A stretch of 54,245 bases of DNA from Azospirillum sp. B21 (GTDB lineage: Bacteria > Pseudomonadota > Alphaproteobacteria > Azospirillales > Azospirillaceae), in NCBI RefSeq assembly GCF_008364825.1, contig NZ_VTTO01000026.1, positions 1 through 54,245 of the forward strand, in the 5' to 3' direction. Positions 7,169 to 17,300 of the stretch are shown here, in pieces. Under the pieces are notes generated by a model. It did not search any database. It saw only the letters and a program-made list of their open reading frames with translations, and was not told the origin of the DNA. Position numbers and translations under genes: made by a program. The stretch's first letter is position 1. Each line of letters starts with the position of its first letter.

Positions 7169-8977
7169 ATGTCTCTGTCGAAACGCACCCCGCGCCCGAA
7201 CGCGATCCGCAGCGTTCTAGCCTTCACCTTCCGTCACTGGCGGCGCCAGACCCCGCTGGCCGTCGGCATTGCCGGATCCATCGCCCTGGCGACGCTGGCC
7301 GACGTCTTCATGCCGCTGTTCGCCGGCCGGCTGGTCGACGCGCTGACCCTGCTGCCGGGCGACCGCGACGCAGCCCTCCACGAAGCGCTGACCGCCTTCG
7401 GTGCCATGGTGGCGCTGGGCGTCGGCATGGTGGTGATGCGCCACGTCGCGTGGAGCGGCGTCATCCCCTTTACCCTGCGCATCATGGCCGATGTCGGGCA
7501 GGACAGCTTCCATCGCATCCAGCGCTTCTCCACCGACTGGCACGCCAACAGCTTCGCCGGGTCGGTGGTGCGCAAGATCACCCGCGGCATGTGGGCGCTC
7601 GACACGCTGGACGACACGCTGCTGCTGGCGCTGTGGCCGTCGCTGGTCGTGCTGATCGGCACGATGGTGACGCTGGGGCTGCATTGGCCGGCGATGGGGC
7701 TGGTCATCGCGTTCGGTACCGCCGTCTACATCGCGATGACGGTGATGTTCTCTACCCTCTACATCGCGCCGGCCGCCCGGCTGTCCAACGCCTGGGACAC
7801 CAAGCTGGGCGGAACACTGGCCGACGCCATCGGTTGCAACGCCGTGGTCAAGGCCTTCGGCGCCGAGCCGCGCGAGGATGATCGGTTGGCCGGCGTCGTC
7901 GACAAGTGGAGCCGCCGCACCCATCGCACCTGGACCCGCCATACCCGCCACAGCACCGTGCAGCTGGTGGTTCTGTTGTTGATCCGCAGCAGCGTAGTGG
8001 CGACCGCGCTGTGGCTGTGGTGGCGCGGGCAGGCGACGCCGGGCGACGTGGCCTATGTGCTGACCACCTATTTCGTCGTCCATGGCTATTTGCGCGACAT
8101 CGGCATGCACATCAACCATCTCCAGCGCTCCGTCAACGAGATGGAAGAACTGGTGGCGATCCATGCCGAGCCGCTTGGGGTGGAGGACCGGCCCGGTGCC
8201 GTCCCGATCAGCATTCAGGCTGGCGAGGTGCGCTTCGACCACGTCACCTTCCGCTATGGCGGCCACACCACGCCGCTCTACCGCGACCTGTCCCTGACCA
8301 TCAAGGCGGGGGAGCGAGTCGGGCTGGTCGGGCCGTCGGGGTCGGGCAAGACCACCTTCGTCAAGCTGATCCAGCGCCTGTACGATGTGACCGATGGCCG
8401 GGTGCTGATCGACGGGCAGGATGTGGCGGGGGCGACGCAGCACTCGCTGCGCTCGCAGATCGCCATCGTCCCGCAGGAGCCGATTCTGTTCCACCGGACC
8501 CTGGCGGAGAACATCGCGTATGGCCGCCCCGGCGCGTCGATGGCGGAGATCGAGCGGGCGGCCAAGCTCGCCAACGCCCATGACTTCATCGCACGCCTGC
8601 CAAAGGGCTATGCGACGCTGGTCGGTGAGCGCGGCGTCAAGCTGTCGGGGGGCGAGCGTCAGCGGGTGGCGCTGGCCCGCGCCTTCCTGGCCGATGCGCC
8701 GATCCTGATCCTGGACGAGGCGACCTCCAGCCTGGATTCGGAATCGGAGGCACTGATCCAGGAGGCGATCGAACGGCTGATGCAGGGCCGCACCGCCATC
8801 ATCATTGCCCACCGGCTGTCCACGGTGCGCACGCTGGACCGCATCCTGGTCTTCAACCAGGGCCGGGTGGTGGAGGAAGGCAGCCATGCCGCCCTGCTCC
8901 ACCGGCAGGCCGGGCTCTACCGCCGCCTGTTCGAACAGCAGTCGGCGCCGGAGCGGGTCCGCAAGATCGGAGGGTGA
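7169..8977 (+). CDS. ABC exporter half-transporter (fused permease/ATPase)
   Basis: The 602-residue protein fuses a six-helix exporter membrane domain (residues about 20-320) to a nucleotide-binding domain. The Walker A motif GPSGSGKTT lies near residue 388, the ABC signature LSGGERQR near 492, and Walker B ILILDEATSSLD near 512, followed by an intact switch histidine in IIAHRLST. It should act as a homodimer or with a partner in the inner membrane. The membrane domain is like MsbA/multidrug types, but the substrate cannot be assigned. ATG 7169 starts MSLSKRTPRP, a normal basic N terminus before helix 1; the 28 residues offered by the upstream ATG are unlike the family. Confidence 0.9.
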   Translation: MSLSKRTPRPNAIRSVLAFTFRHWRRQTPLAVGIAGSIALATLADVFMPLFAGRLVDALTLLPGDRDAALHEALTAFGAMVALGVGMVVMRHVAWSGVIPFTLRIMADVGQDSFHRIQRFSTDWHANSFAGSVVRKITRGMWALDTLDDTLLLALWPSLVVLIGTMVTLGLHWPAMGLVIAFGTAVYIAMTVMFSTLYIAPAARLSNAWDTKLGGTLADAIGCNAVVKAFGAEPREDDRLAGVVDKWSRRTHRTWTRHTRHSTVQLVVLLLIRSSVVATALWLWWRGQATPGDVAYVLTTYFVVHGYLRDIGMHINHLQRSVNEMEELVAIHAEPLGVEDRPGAVPISIQAGEVRFDHVTFRYGGHTTPLYRDLSLTIKAGERVGLVGPSGSGKTTFVKLIQRLYDVTDGRVLIDGQDVAGATQHSLRSQIAIVPQEPILFHRTLAENIAYGRPGASMAEIERAAKLANAHDFIARLPKGYATLVGERGVKLSGGERQRVALARAFLADAPILILDEATSSLDSESEALIQEAIERLMQGRTAIIIAHRLSTVRTLDRILVFNQGRVVEEGSHAALLHRQAGLYRRLFEQQSAPERVRKIGG

Positions 8978-8990
8978 GGGAGGTTAGACC

Positions 8991-9080
8991 CCCACCTATC
9001 CTCCCCCGCTGGGCGGGGGAGGGACTGCCGCTGCCTTTCCGAACAAGCACTTGTCCCCTCCCCCGCCCAGCGGGGGAGGG
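8991..9080. repeat. Inverted pair of REP-like palindromes
   Basis: Two hairpins share the same arms, CTCCCCCGC and GCGGGGGAG: 9001-9021 with loop TGG and 9058-9078 with loop CCA, so the second is an inverted copy of the first. They lie between convergent genes (ABC exporter and receiver) and may serve as a bidirectional terminator. The arrangement resembles bipartite REP elements, and related units occur at about 30.8 kb and 45.3 kb. Confidence 0.6.
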
Positions 9081-9112
9081 TTAGGGAGGGGGCAACGGCA
9101 TCCGACACCCCC

Positions 9113-9514
9113 TCAGACGAACAGCTCCATCGTCTGCGGCACGTTGCGCGGCGTCTCCCCCGCCAGGATGGCGCGGGCGACGTCGACGGCGGCGAGCAGG
9201 CCGCTTTCGGTGAAGGGTTTGGGCAGGCAACCGATGCCGGTGAGCGGTCCGTCCTTCTTCAACTCGTCGCGGAACGACGTGATGAACAGGCAGGGCACGC
9301 CGAGCGCGTTCAAGCCGCGTGCGGCGTCTATGCCGTTGGTGCCCATGCCCAGATGCACGTCGACCAGCGCCAGGTCCGGCTTGTCGGCCTCGGCCATCTC
9401 CACCGCCTCGATCGCCGTGACGGCGGGGCCGATGACGCTGTGACCGACGGATTCAAGGTAGAGCTGCTGCTCCAGCGCGATCAGCACCTCGTCCTCCACC
9501 AGCAGGATCTTCAT
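9113..9514 (-). CDS. Single-domain response regulator (CheY-like receiver)
   Basis: The 133-residue protein is one receiver domain. It shows the acidic pair in VEDE near the N terminus, the predicted phospho-acceptor Asp52 in LALVDVHLG, a Thr/Ser in LFITSF, and the conserved lysine in CLPKPF. It has no output domain, so it must act by binding a partner or passing the phosphate on. Its start overlaps the end of the upstream kinase gene by 4 bases (ATGA), so the two are translationally coupled and are very likely a cognate pair. A CheC-type phosphatase gene begins the same cassette. Confidence 0.9.
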   Translation of the reverse strand: MKILLVEDEVLIALEQQLYLESVGHSVIGPAVTAIEAVEMAEADKPDLALVDVHLGMGTNGIDAARGLNALGVPCLFITSFRDELKKDGPLTGIGCLPKPFTESGLLAAVDVARAILAGETPRNVPQTMELFV

Positions 9515-11418
9515 CCGTCGATCTCCTCGGCGGAGGAAGCTTCCAGCAGCGGCACCGCGTCCGGCACCGGAAGTTCGATCCGGAAGGTGGTCCCCTGCGG
9601 GGTGGTGTCGATGTCCACGCTGGCCCGGATCTGGCCGGCGAGGCTGGAAATCAGGCGCATGCCCAGGCTGCGGCTCTTGCGGATGTCGAAGTTGGACGGC
9701 AGCCCGGGACCGCGGTCGGATACGGTCAGCACCAAGCTTTCCGCCTCGCGCCTGAAGATCACCGTCACCTGCGCCGGCCCATCACCGCGATGTTTCACCG
9801 CGTTGGTGATCAGCTCGTTCGCGATCAGTCCCAGCGGTGCGGCATGGTCGATCGGCAGATCGATGACCTCCGACCGCACGTTGATCTCGCACATGCTCTC
9901 GCCGCCCGACGCACGGGCGAGATCGTCGCACAACTCGTTCAGGTAGGTGCCGAACTCGATGGTCTGGAACTGGTCGGCCTGATAAAGGCGGTTGTGGACG
10001 CGGGCGATCGCCTCGATGCGGCTGCGGGCATCCTGGAAATGCACCCGCACCGCCTCGTCCGGCAGGCTCAAGGTCTGCAGGGTCAGGAGGCTGGACACCA
10101 GTTGCAGGCTATTCTTGACGCGGTGGTTGACCTCGCGCAGCAGGGTCGATTTCTGGCCGACCAGCTTGCGCAGCGCCGCCTCCATCGACTTGATCTCCGT
10201 CACGTCGATGTGCATCAGCACCGTGCCACCGAAGGGACCGGCCGGCATGGGGGCGGCGAGACAGCGGAACCAGTGCTGGTTGGCGGTGACATATTCCGCC
10301 GACACCGGCGGTCCGCCGTCGCTCAGCAGCCTGCTCAAGCCCTCCATCACGTCGTCCGCCCGCGGGTCGGCGGTCTGGCCCCTGCCGCAATGGTGGAGGT
10401 AATCGTCGCCGACGATGCAGCCCTGGCCGAGGAAGGTCGTCTCCGGTCCAGCTTCCGCCCAGGCGCGGTTGACCGAGACGATGTGCCCTGACCGGTCCAG
10501 CACGGCGATGAAGGCGGGCAGCGCATCCAGCGTCGCCTTGGTCTGTTCGGCCAGCTGCCGCATGGCGAGCGCGCTGGCCCGCAGCTCCTCGCGGGTGCGG
10601 CGGCGTTCGGTGATGTCGCGCAGGATGCCGGTGATGAAGCTGCGCCCTTCCGATTCCCAGCGGGCCATCGACAGTTCCAGGTCGATGTGGCTGCCGTCGC
10701 GGCGCCGTCCGGACAGTTCCACCGGCTGGGTGACGGCGTCCAGGCTGCCGGAACTTCCCGGTCCGCTGTGCTCGGCCATGGCGATCCAGTCGGGCGCGTC
10801 GTCGCCCAGCAGCACCGCCACGCTCTGCCCGATCAGCTCCTCCGGTCGATAGTCGAACTGCCGGGTGGCGGTTCCGTTCATCCACTGCACCATGCCGCGG
10901 GTGTCGGTGGTTATGATGGCATCGGGTGCGGTATCGACGATGGCGCGGTAGCGGGCGTCGCGCTGCTCGCGCAGGACGCGCTCGCGGTTGACCGACGCGG
11001 TGACGTCGGTCACCTGGATCAGGCAGCGCGCCTCGCCTCCGGCCACCACTCCGGTCGTCCCTCCCGTGGTCTGGGCGTGGACCGGGAGCGGACGGATCAC
11101 CACATTGTGGACCATCCGCCGCCCGTCCGGCAGGCGCAGCGGGAACAGCATCGGGTTCAGCGTGTGGGACAGCACGCCGGGCGCTCCGGTGGCCAGCGTA
11201 TCGCGCACCGCGATGTGCAGGCGCGACTCGCGCAGGTTCGGCAGCGCATCGAACAGGTCATGCCCAAGGATCTCCCGGGCGGTAAGGGTGGAGGCCTGCT
11301 CCATCCAGCCGTTCCAGTACAGGACCCGGCAATGGCGGTCGAGAAGCAGGATACCTGCATCCAGCGCCCCCAGGACATCCAGGGCCCACATCGGTTGTTC
11401 AGGCAATCTGGGGACCAT
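9511..11418 (-). CDS. PAS sensor histidine kinase, HisKA_2/HWE type
   Basis: The 635-residue soluble kinase has no transmembrane segment. PAS-like domains occupy about 10-145, 155-270 and 290-410. The phosphorylated histidine is predicted at 432 in LREVNHRVKNSLQL, the H-box of the HisKA_2/HWE class, followed by an ATPase domain with GLIANELITNA and a C-terminal G-box region SLGMRLISSLAGQ. It should autophosphorylate in response to a cytoplasmic cue and feed the adjacent receiver. The start overlaps the CheC gene by 20 bases and the end overlaps the receiver by 4, so all three form one operon. The ligand of the PAS domains is unknown. Confidence 0.9.
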   Translation of the reverse strand: MVPRLPEQPMWALDVLGALDAGILLLDRHCRVLYWNGWMEQASTLTAREILGHDLFDALPNLRESRLHIAVRDTLATGAPGVLSHTLNPMLFPLRLPDGRRMVHNVVIRPLPVHAQTTGGTTGVVAGGEARCLIQVTDVTASVNRERVLREQRDARYRAIVDTAPDAIITTDTRGMVQWMNGTATRQFDYRPEELIGQSVAVLLGDDAPDWIAMAEHSGPGSSGSLDAVTQPVELSGRRRDGSHIDLELSMARWESEGRSFITGILRDITERRRTREELRASALAMRQLAEQTKATLDALPAFIAVLDRSGHIVSVNRAWAEAGPETTFLGQGCIVGDDYLHHCGRGQTADPRADDVMEGLSRLLSDGGPPVSAEYVTANQHWFRCLAAPMPAGPFGGTVLMHIDVTEIKSMEAALRKLVGQKSTLLREVNHRVKNSLQLVSSLLTLQTLSLPDEAVRVHFQDARSRIEAIARVHNRLYQADQFQTIEFGTYLNELCDDLARASGGESMCEINVRSEVIDLPIDHAAPLGLIANELITNAVKHRGDGPAQVTVIFRREAESLVLTVSDRGPGLPSNFDIRKSRSLGMRLISSLAGQIRASVDIDTTPQGTTFRIELPVPDAVPLLEASSAEEIDG

Positions 11419-12076
11419 GCGACGTTCCGGCGGATGTGGGATCTTCGGAGGCGATGCCTTCGATGAAGGCGTGGATCAACAGCTGCAGCGACTCCAGCGA
11501 GGAGACCCCCATCAGCAAGGCGATGTAGCCGCGGATGCTGCGGCTGCGGATCGTGAAATCGATGTAGAGGAACAGCACCAGTTCGTCGGCGTCCCCCGCC
11601 TTGTCCTTCAGGATGTTGGCGCCGTCGCCGCGCAGCACCGCCGGCAGCGAGATGGTCAGCCGGTCCTTCAGGGCGTTGGCGACCACGACAAGGCAGCCGT
11701 TCAGGATGATGTTGCCGATCTCCGCCAGGGCGTCCTGTTCCAGATCGACGATTTCCGCCAGGGTCAGGTCGCCGCCCAGCACCGCGCGGGCCAATTCCAG
11801 GCTGTTGGCTTCCGGGAAGATCAGCATGGCGCGCCCGTCGAAGGAGCCGTGGAACTGCTGCTCCACCGCCACAAGTCCGCTGCGCTCGCGCGCGCTCAGG
11901 AAATCGGACGCTTCCTGCCGGCTGACGATGTCCACGGTCGGGACGGACAGCAGAACCTGGTCGTTGACCATGCGGCTGAGATGGGTGGCGGCGCGGCCGA
12001 CCCCCATGTTCACCAACTCGGTCAGCGCATCGCGCTCCAGGTCGGTCAGTTCCACCATCTCTCGGCGCCTGTTCAT
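11399..12076 (-). CDS. CheC-family phosphatase-type protein
   Basis: The 225-residue protein has two copies of the CheC active-site helix: LTELVNMGVGRAA near residue 15 and LAEIGNIILNGC near residue 115, each keeping the Glu-x2-Asn pair used to dephosphorylate CheY-P. Having both sites is typical of CheC rather than CheX. It lies first in an operon with a sensor kinase and a lone receiver, so that receiver is the natural substrate. Start 12076 (MNRRREM) is chosen over the ATG at 12058; neither has a strong ribosome binding site. A longer frame back to 12274 is non-conserved. Other chemotaxis genes are absent nearby, though a chemoreceptor sits 8 kb away. Confidence 0.83.
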   Translation of the reverse strand: MNRRREMVELTDLERDALTELVNMGVGRAATHLSRMVNDQVLLSVPTVDIVSRQEASDFLSARERSGLVAVEQQFHGSFDGRAMLIFPEANSLELARAVLGGDLTLAEIVDLEQDALAEIGNIILNGCLVVVANALKDRLTISLPAVLRGDGANILKDKAGDADELVLFLYIDFTIRSRSIRGYIALLMGVSSLESLQLLIHAFIEGIASEDPTSAGTSHGPQIA

Positions 12077-12462
12077 TCTTGGTCTCGGCTTCACAACCGG
12101 CGCCGCCCGGCGGTCGCACCCCGAATGTGGCCTATCGACCGGAAAAAGGGCACCCCCGTCAATGTCATATGTTAAGCCGACAACGCCATAGCCGATATAG
12201 CCGCCCCTCTTCCCACAATGGTCAGCCCAACGATCCACCAACTCATGCGCCAAGTTCGGAACGTTCGGCAACATATCGGCACTCTAACGCAATATTGCTT
12301 TAGAGACGCAATGAAATGGCTTGGCCATTGTTCGGGGTGAGGACAGGACGCTCGAAAGGCGTCTCCCCCAGGGGACTTGTCCGCCGGGGGATGGCGACTC
12401 CACATCATGCATAGCGCCTGCGCGATGAACGCCGCCCGAGGAGATGGCGCGAGGAGATGGCG
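12077..12462. other. 386-base divergent intergenic region
   Basis: The region separates the CheC operon (minus) from the DUF2076 gene (plus). It contains the palindromes GAACGTTC (12259-12266) and GCAATATTGC (12289-12298), and a direct repeat ATAGCCG at about 12187-12202. It is locally more A/T-rich than the genes and probably holds both promoters. I see no supported gene. Confidence 0.5.
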
Positions 12463-13218
12463 ATGACCCCTGAGGAACGCACACTTCTGTCCGACCTGTT
12501 CCGCCGCCTGCGCGAGGTGGAAGCACAGCCGCGCGACGGCGAAGCGGAGGACTTCATCCGCCGATCTGTCCAGGACCAGCCGCTGTCCGCCTATTACATG
12601 GCGCAGACCGTCCTGGTTCAGCAGCAGGCGCTGACTGCAGCGCAGACCCGGATCGAGGAGCTTGAACGGCAGTTGCGCGACCGACCGGCCCAGCCGGCGC
12701 CGTCCGGCGGCAGTTTCCTGTCGAATGCGCTCGGCATCGGCCGCAGCCCGTGGAGCCGGGGTGCGGAGCCGCCCTCCGCCCCTGCTCCGCAGCCGCCTGC
12801 CGGCCGCAGCCCGTGGGGAGGCGGACCCGGCGCCGCCTACCCGCAGCAACCCTACGCTCCGCCGCCTTTCCCGCAAGCCGGAACGGCTCCCGGATTTGCG
12901 CCGCGCGGCGGCTTCTTCGCCGGAGCGGCGCAGACGGCGGCAGGTGTGGCCGGCGGCATGCTGGCGGCGAGCGCCATCTCCTCTCTCCTGCACCATTCCC
13001 CCGGCCCCTTCGGTGAGGCTGCGGCGCAGATCCCCGCGGGCGAGACGATCAACGAGACGGTGATCAACAACAACTACGGCGACGGTCAGGGGCCGCAGGC
13101 CGACGCGGTGCAGGATGCCTCCTACGATCCTGGCCCGCCGCCGGCAGACGATGCGTCGTTCGACGATGCGCCCTTCGATGACGGCGGCAGCGGCGACGGT
13201 GGCGATTCCTGGATCTGA
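12463..13218 (+). CDS. DUF2076 domain protein
   Basis: The 251-residue protein matches the DUF2076 family. It has an N-terminal helical domain starting MTPEERTLLSDLFRRLREVE with ADAFIRRS-like and AYYMAQTVLVQQQAL segments, a coiled-coil stretch, a Pro/Gly/Ala-rich linker, a short hydrophobic segment around AAGVAGGMLAASAISSLL, and an acidic Asp/Gly C-terminal tail. The function is unknown; the build suggests an envelope-associated protein. The start is set at 12463 because GAGGAG at 12451-12456 is 6 bases away, whereas the ATG at 12457 touches it. It is convergent with the HD-GYP gene, 15 bases apart. Confidence 0.85.
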   Translation: MTPEERTLLSDLFRRLREVEAQPRDGEAEDFIRRSVQDQPLSAYYMAQTVLVQQQALTAAQTRIEELERQLRDRPAQPAPSGGSFLSNALGIGRSPWSRGAEPPSAPAPQPPAGRSPWGGGPGAAYPQQPYAPPPFPQAGTAPGFAPRGGFFAGAAQTAAGVAGGMLAASAISSLLHHSPGPFGEAAAQIPAGETINETVINNNYGDGQGPQADAVQDASYDPGPPPADDASFDDAPFDDGGSGDGGDSWI

Positions 13219-13233
13219 CCGTAGCCAGCCGGC

Positions 13234-14349
13234 TCACCCCTCATCGCTGTAGCGGTCGGCGATGTCCCTGAACTCGTCCTCCAGGGCGGTGAAGGCGGCG
13301 ACGACGGCGGGGTCGAAATGGCTGCCGCTGCCCTCGCGGATGATCGCCGCCGCTTTCTCGTGCGGGAAGGGCGGCTTGTAGCAGCGCCGGCTGATCAGGG
13401 CGTCGTAGACGTCGGCGACCGCCATCAGGCGGGCCGACAGCGGAATCGCCTCTCCCGCCAGCCCCTGGGGATAGCCGGCGCCGTCCCAGCGTTCGTGATG
13501 GCCGTGCGCGATCTCCCGCGCGATGCGCAGGAAGGAGCTTTCGCCGGCAGCCATATCCGCCTGCCCTTCGGCGGCGAAGATGGCGTCGTGACCCAGCGCG
13601 GCGTGGGTCTTCATGATGTGGAATTCGTCGTCGGTCAGCTTCCCCGGCTTCAGCAGGATCGAATCCGGGATGCCCACCTTGCCGACATCGTGCAGCGGTG
13701 CCGACTTGTACAGCAGTTCGATGGTTTCCTCGTCCAGCTGTCCGGCATGGCGCGGGTCGCGGCTGAGATGGAGGGCGAGCGCCAGCACGTAGTTCTGGGT
13801 GCGGCGGATATGGTTGCCGGTCTCGTTGTCGCGGGTCTCCGCCAGCGAGGCCATGGCGCGGATGGTGGCGTCCTGGGCGCGCAGCAGGTCGCGCGTGCGC
13901 TCCGCCACCCGGTCTTCCAACTGCCGGTTCTGATCGGCGAGCGCACGGCGGGCCTCGCGCAGGGCGATGTGGGTGCGGACCCGCGCCAGCACCACCGGCG
14001 GGGAGATCGGCTTGGTGATGTAGTCGACGGCGCCCACTTCGAACCCGCGGGTCTCGTCGTGGACCTGCCCCATCGCGGTGATGAAGATCACCGGCAGGTC
14101 GCGGGTGCGGGCGTCTTCCTTCAGCCGCCTGCACACCTCCACCCCGTCCATGCCCGGCATCATCACGTCCAGCAGGATCAGGTCCGGCAGCGGGTCGCCG
14201 GCCAGCCGGGCGAGCGCCTGCGGCCCGTCCTTCGCCACGATCAGCCCATAGCTGTCGCGCAGCATGTCGGCCATGACCTTAAGGTTGATCGGCTCGTCGT
14301 CGACAATCAGGATCCGCGGCTTGTCGCCGTTCTGAAGCGGCATGCTCAT
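13234..14349 (-). CDS. Receiver-HD-GYP response regulator (c-di-GMP phosphodiesterase)
   Basis: The 371-residue protein has an N-terminal receiver with the predicted phospho-site Asp61 in LILLDVMMPGMDG and lysine in YITKPIS, a short coiled coil, and an HD-GYP domain. The metal-binding HD pair is at 220-221 in APLHDVGKVGIP, and HHERWDGAGYP at 284-294 carries the GYP triplet. HD-GYP enzymes hydrolyse cyclic di-GMP, so phosphorylation probably adjusts biofilm or motility behaviour. The start overlaps the hybrid-kinase stop by 4 bases (ATGA), making it the likely output of that kinase. Layout matches RpfG-type regulators. Confidence 0.93.
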   Translation of the reverse strand: MSMPLQNGDKPRILIVDDEPINLKVMADMLRDSYGLIVAKDGPQALARLAGDPLPDLILLDVMMPGMDGVEVCRRLKEDARTRDLPVIFITAMGQVHDETRGFEVGAVDYITKPISPPVVLARVRTHIALREARRALADQNRQLEDRVAERTRDLLRAQDATIRAMASLAETRDNETGNHIRRTQNYVLALALHLSRDPRHAGQLDEETIELLYKSAPLHDVGKVGIPDSILLKPGKLTDDEFHIMKTHAALGHDAIFAAEGQADMAAGESSFLRIAREIAHGHHERWDGAGYPQGLAGEAIPLSARLMAVADVYDALISRRCYKPPFPHEKAAAIIREGSGSHFDPAVVAAFTALEDEFRDIADRYSDEG

Positions 14350-17300
14350 GTCGCAGTCTCCCTCAGGTCGCGAAGCCGGTCGCGCAGCTCGGCAAGCGCG
14401 GTGGCGGCATCCTCGAAATCGAAGGCGCCGGCGTGGCGGTTCACCCGGTCAGCCGCCGCGGCGACCGGACTGCCGACCAGCAGCCGGGCAAGCCCGTCGG
14501 CCATGTCGCCGGCCTCCGGGTCGCCGGCGATCAGCAGGCCACCCAGTTGATCGGCGAGCGACAGCGCCGCCCGCAGGGTATCGCGCGGCAAGGTGGCGGA
14601 TGGCAGGGTGGCGGAAGACTGAGCGGCGGGCGCATCCGCCGCTGCAGCGGCCTCCACCGCCGGCCGGCCGAGGGTGCCGATCCCGTCCACCACCAGTGCG
14701 AGCGCGTCGGCAAGCCGGTCGAGCACCCCATCCTCCAGAACGGGCGGCGAGGTCATCGCCCCCCGCTCCACCGCACCCGCCAGGGCCGACAGGTCCATGG
14801 CCCCGACGGTGGCGGCGGTGCCCTTCAGCGTATGGGACAGGCGCAACACATCCTTCCACCGCTCCTCCCGCACCGCGGTGGTCAGTCGCACCGCCTCCCC
14901 GGCATGGGTGGTGGCGAAATCGATCAGGATCCGGCGCAACAGGGCAAGATTGCCGTTCACGTTGCGCCGGGCGACGGCAAGGTCGAGCGCCGGCAGGCTT
15001 TCGGGCAGCGCCGGAGCGGCCGAGACGGCGGCCGCCACTGGCGCCGAAACCGTTCCGGCAGGAGCCCCGCCACCCAGACCGGAGCCCAACCCGCGCACCG
15101 GCTTCAGCCAGCGGGCGAGCGCCGCATAGAGCGCCTCCGGGTCGATCGGCTTGGAGACATGGTCGTTCATGCCCGCGTCCAGGCAGCGCTCACGGTCGCC
15201 GGCCATGGCGTGGGCGGTCATGGCGACGATGGGCAGGGCCGACAGCTCCAGCTCGCGCCGGATCAGCCGGGTGGTCTCGTAGCCGTCCAGCCCCGGCATC
15301 TGCACGTCCATCAGCACCAGGTCGAACTTGACCTCGCGCAGGCATTGCAAGGCCTCCTCGCCGCTGCCGACCACCATCGCCTCGATGCCGACCAGCTCCA
15401 GAAGGCCGCAGGCGACCTGCTGGTTGACCAGATTGTCCTCCACCAGCAGGACGGTGCGCCCGACCAGCGCCGACAGCTCCGTCGATTGGGCAGGGTCGTG
15501 GATGCGGCGGACGGCGTCCGCCATGCGGGGACCGGCACCGCCGAGCGCCATCATCACCGAATCGAACATGGCCGACGGCGTCACCGGCTTCTCCAGCACG
15601 GCGGTGACCGGCCCGCCGCCGGGCAGCGTTTCCTCAAGGGCGCCCTGCACGCCGTCGGCTCCATAGGCCGTGGTCATCACCACCGGCGGCTGGACGCCCG
15701 GCAAGGCGCGCAGGCGGCGCAGCGTCTCCACCCCGTCCAGGTCGGGCATGCGCCAGTCGAGCACCACCAGCTCCACCGGCGGCTGGCTGCCTGCCTGCCC
15801 ATCCTCCAGCCGGCGGAGCGCCGACAGGCCGTCCGCCACCGCTTCCACGGTCAGGCCGAAGCGCTCCAGCATGTCGGTCAGGATGGAGCGTACGGCGTCG
15901 CTGTCGTCGACCACCAGGACCCGCCGGTCCATCAGGTGACGCGGCAGCCGTTCGGCGGCCGTCTCTCCTGCCGCGACGCGGCAGCGGACGGAGAAGCGGA
16001 AGATGCTGCCCTCCCCTTGCCGGCTTTCCACCGAAACGCGGCCGCCCATCAGTTCCACCAGCTGCCGGCAGATCGCCAGCCCCAGCCCGGTTCCGCCGAA
16101 GCGCCGCGTGGTGGAGCTGTCGGCCTGGGTGAAGGGGCGGAACAGCGCCGCCGTCTGGTCCGGCGACATGCCGATCCCGCTGTCGCAGACCTCGACCTCC
16201 AGCCGGTAATCGTCGCCGGTGCCGATGCGGCCGCCCACCGTCACCACCACCTCGCCCCGCTCCGTGAACTTCACTGCGTTGGAGACGAGGTTCAGGATCA
16301 CCTGCCCCAGCCGCAGCGGATCGCCCACCAGCGTGCCCGGCACGTCGCCGTTGAGGTCGACGATCAGCTCCAGCCCCTTTTCCCGCAGCTTGGGCAGGAC
16401 GACGGTCGCCACCTCCTGCAGGACGTCGCCGACATGGAAGGGGATCGCCTCGATGGTCAGCTTGCCGGCCTCGACCTTGGAGAAGTCGAGGATGTCGTTG
16501 ATGATACCGAGCAGGCTGCGCGAGGACGCGTGGATCTTGTCCAGGTAATCGCGCTGCCGCGGCGTCAGATCGGTCTTCATCATCAAGTGGCTGAGACCGA
16601 TCACCGCATTCATCGGCGTGCGGATCTCGTGGCTCATGTTGGCGAGGAAATCGCTCTTCTGCCGGTTGGCGCGGTCGGCCTCCTCCTTGGCGCGCGCCAG
16701 TTCGTCCTCGGTGCGCTTGCGGTCGGTCACGTCCTTGTGGATGCCGGTGATGCGGGTGGGCCGGCCCGCCGCGTCGCGGTCCGTCACCTTGCCGGCCGAC
16801 AGGATCCAGACCCAGGCGCCGGATTTGTGGCGCATGCGGAACTCGACCTCATAGACCGCGACGCGCCCGGCGACATGCTCCTCCAGGATGGCGAGAACCC
16901 GGTCCCGGTCGTCCTCGTGCAGCAGCCCCAGCCAGGTGGCGCCGCAGGGCGGAAGCTCGCCGGGGGCGTAGCCCAGCATCCCGAGCCAGCGGTCGGAGAA
17001 ATAAGCGTGATCGCTCACCGGGTTCCAGTCCCACAGCCCGGTGTTGGAGGCGTCCAGCGCCACGGTCAGCCGCTCCTCGCTCTCCTGCAGGGCGGTCAGC
17101 ATGCGCTGGCGTTCGGTGATGTCCTGGAAGACGGTGACGGAGCCGACGATGCGCCCTTCCTCGCGCAGTGGCACCGCCGTGATGGCGATCGGGAAGACGG
17201 TGCCGTCGCGCCGGACGAAATGGTCGGTTTCGGACCGATAGGCGTCACCGCGGCGGACGCTGTTCAGGACGGCACAGTTCGTCCGGTCGACCGGCTGCCC

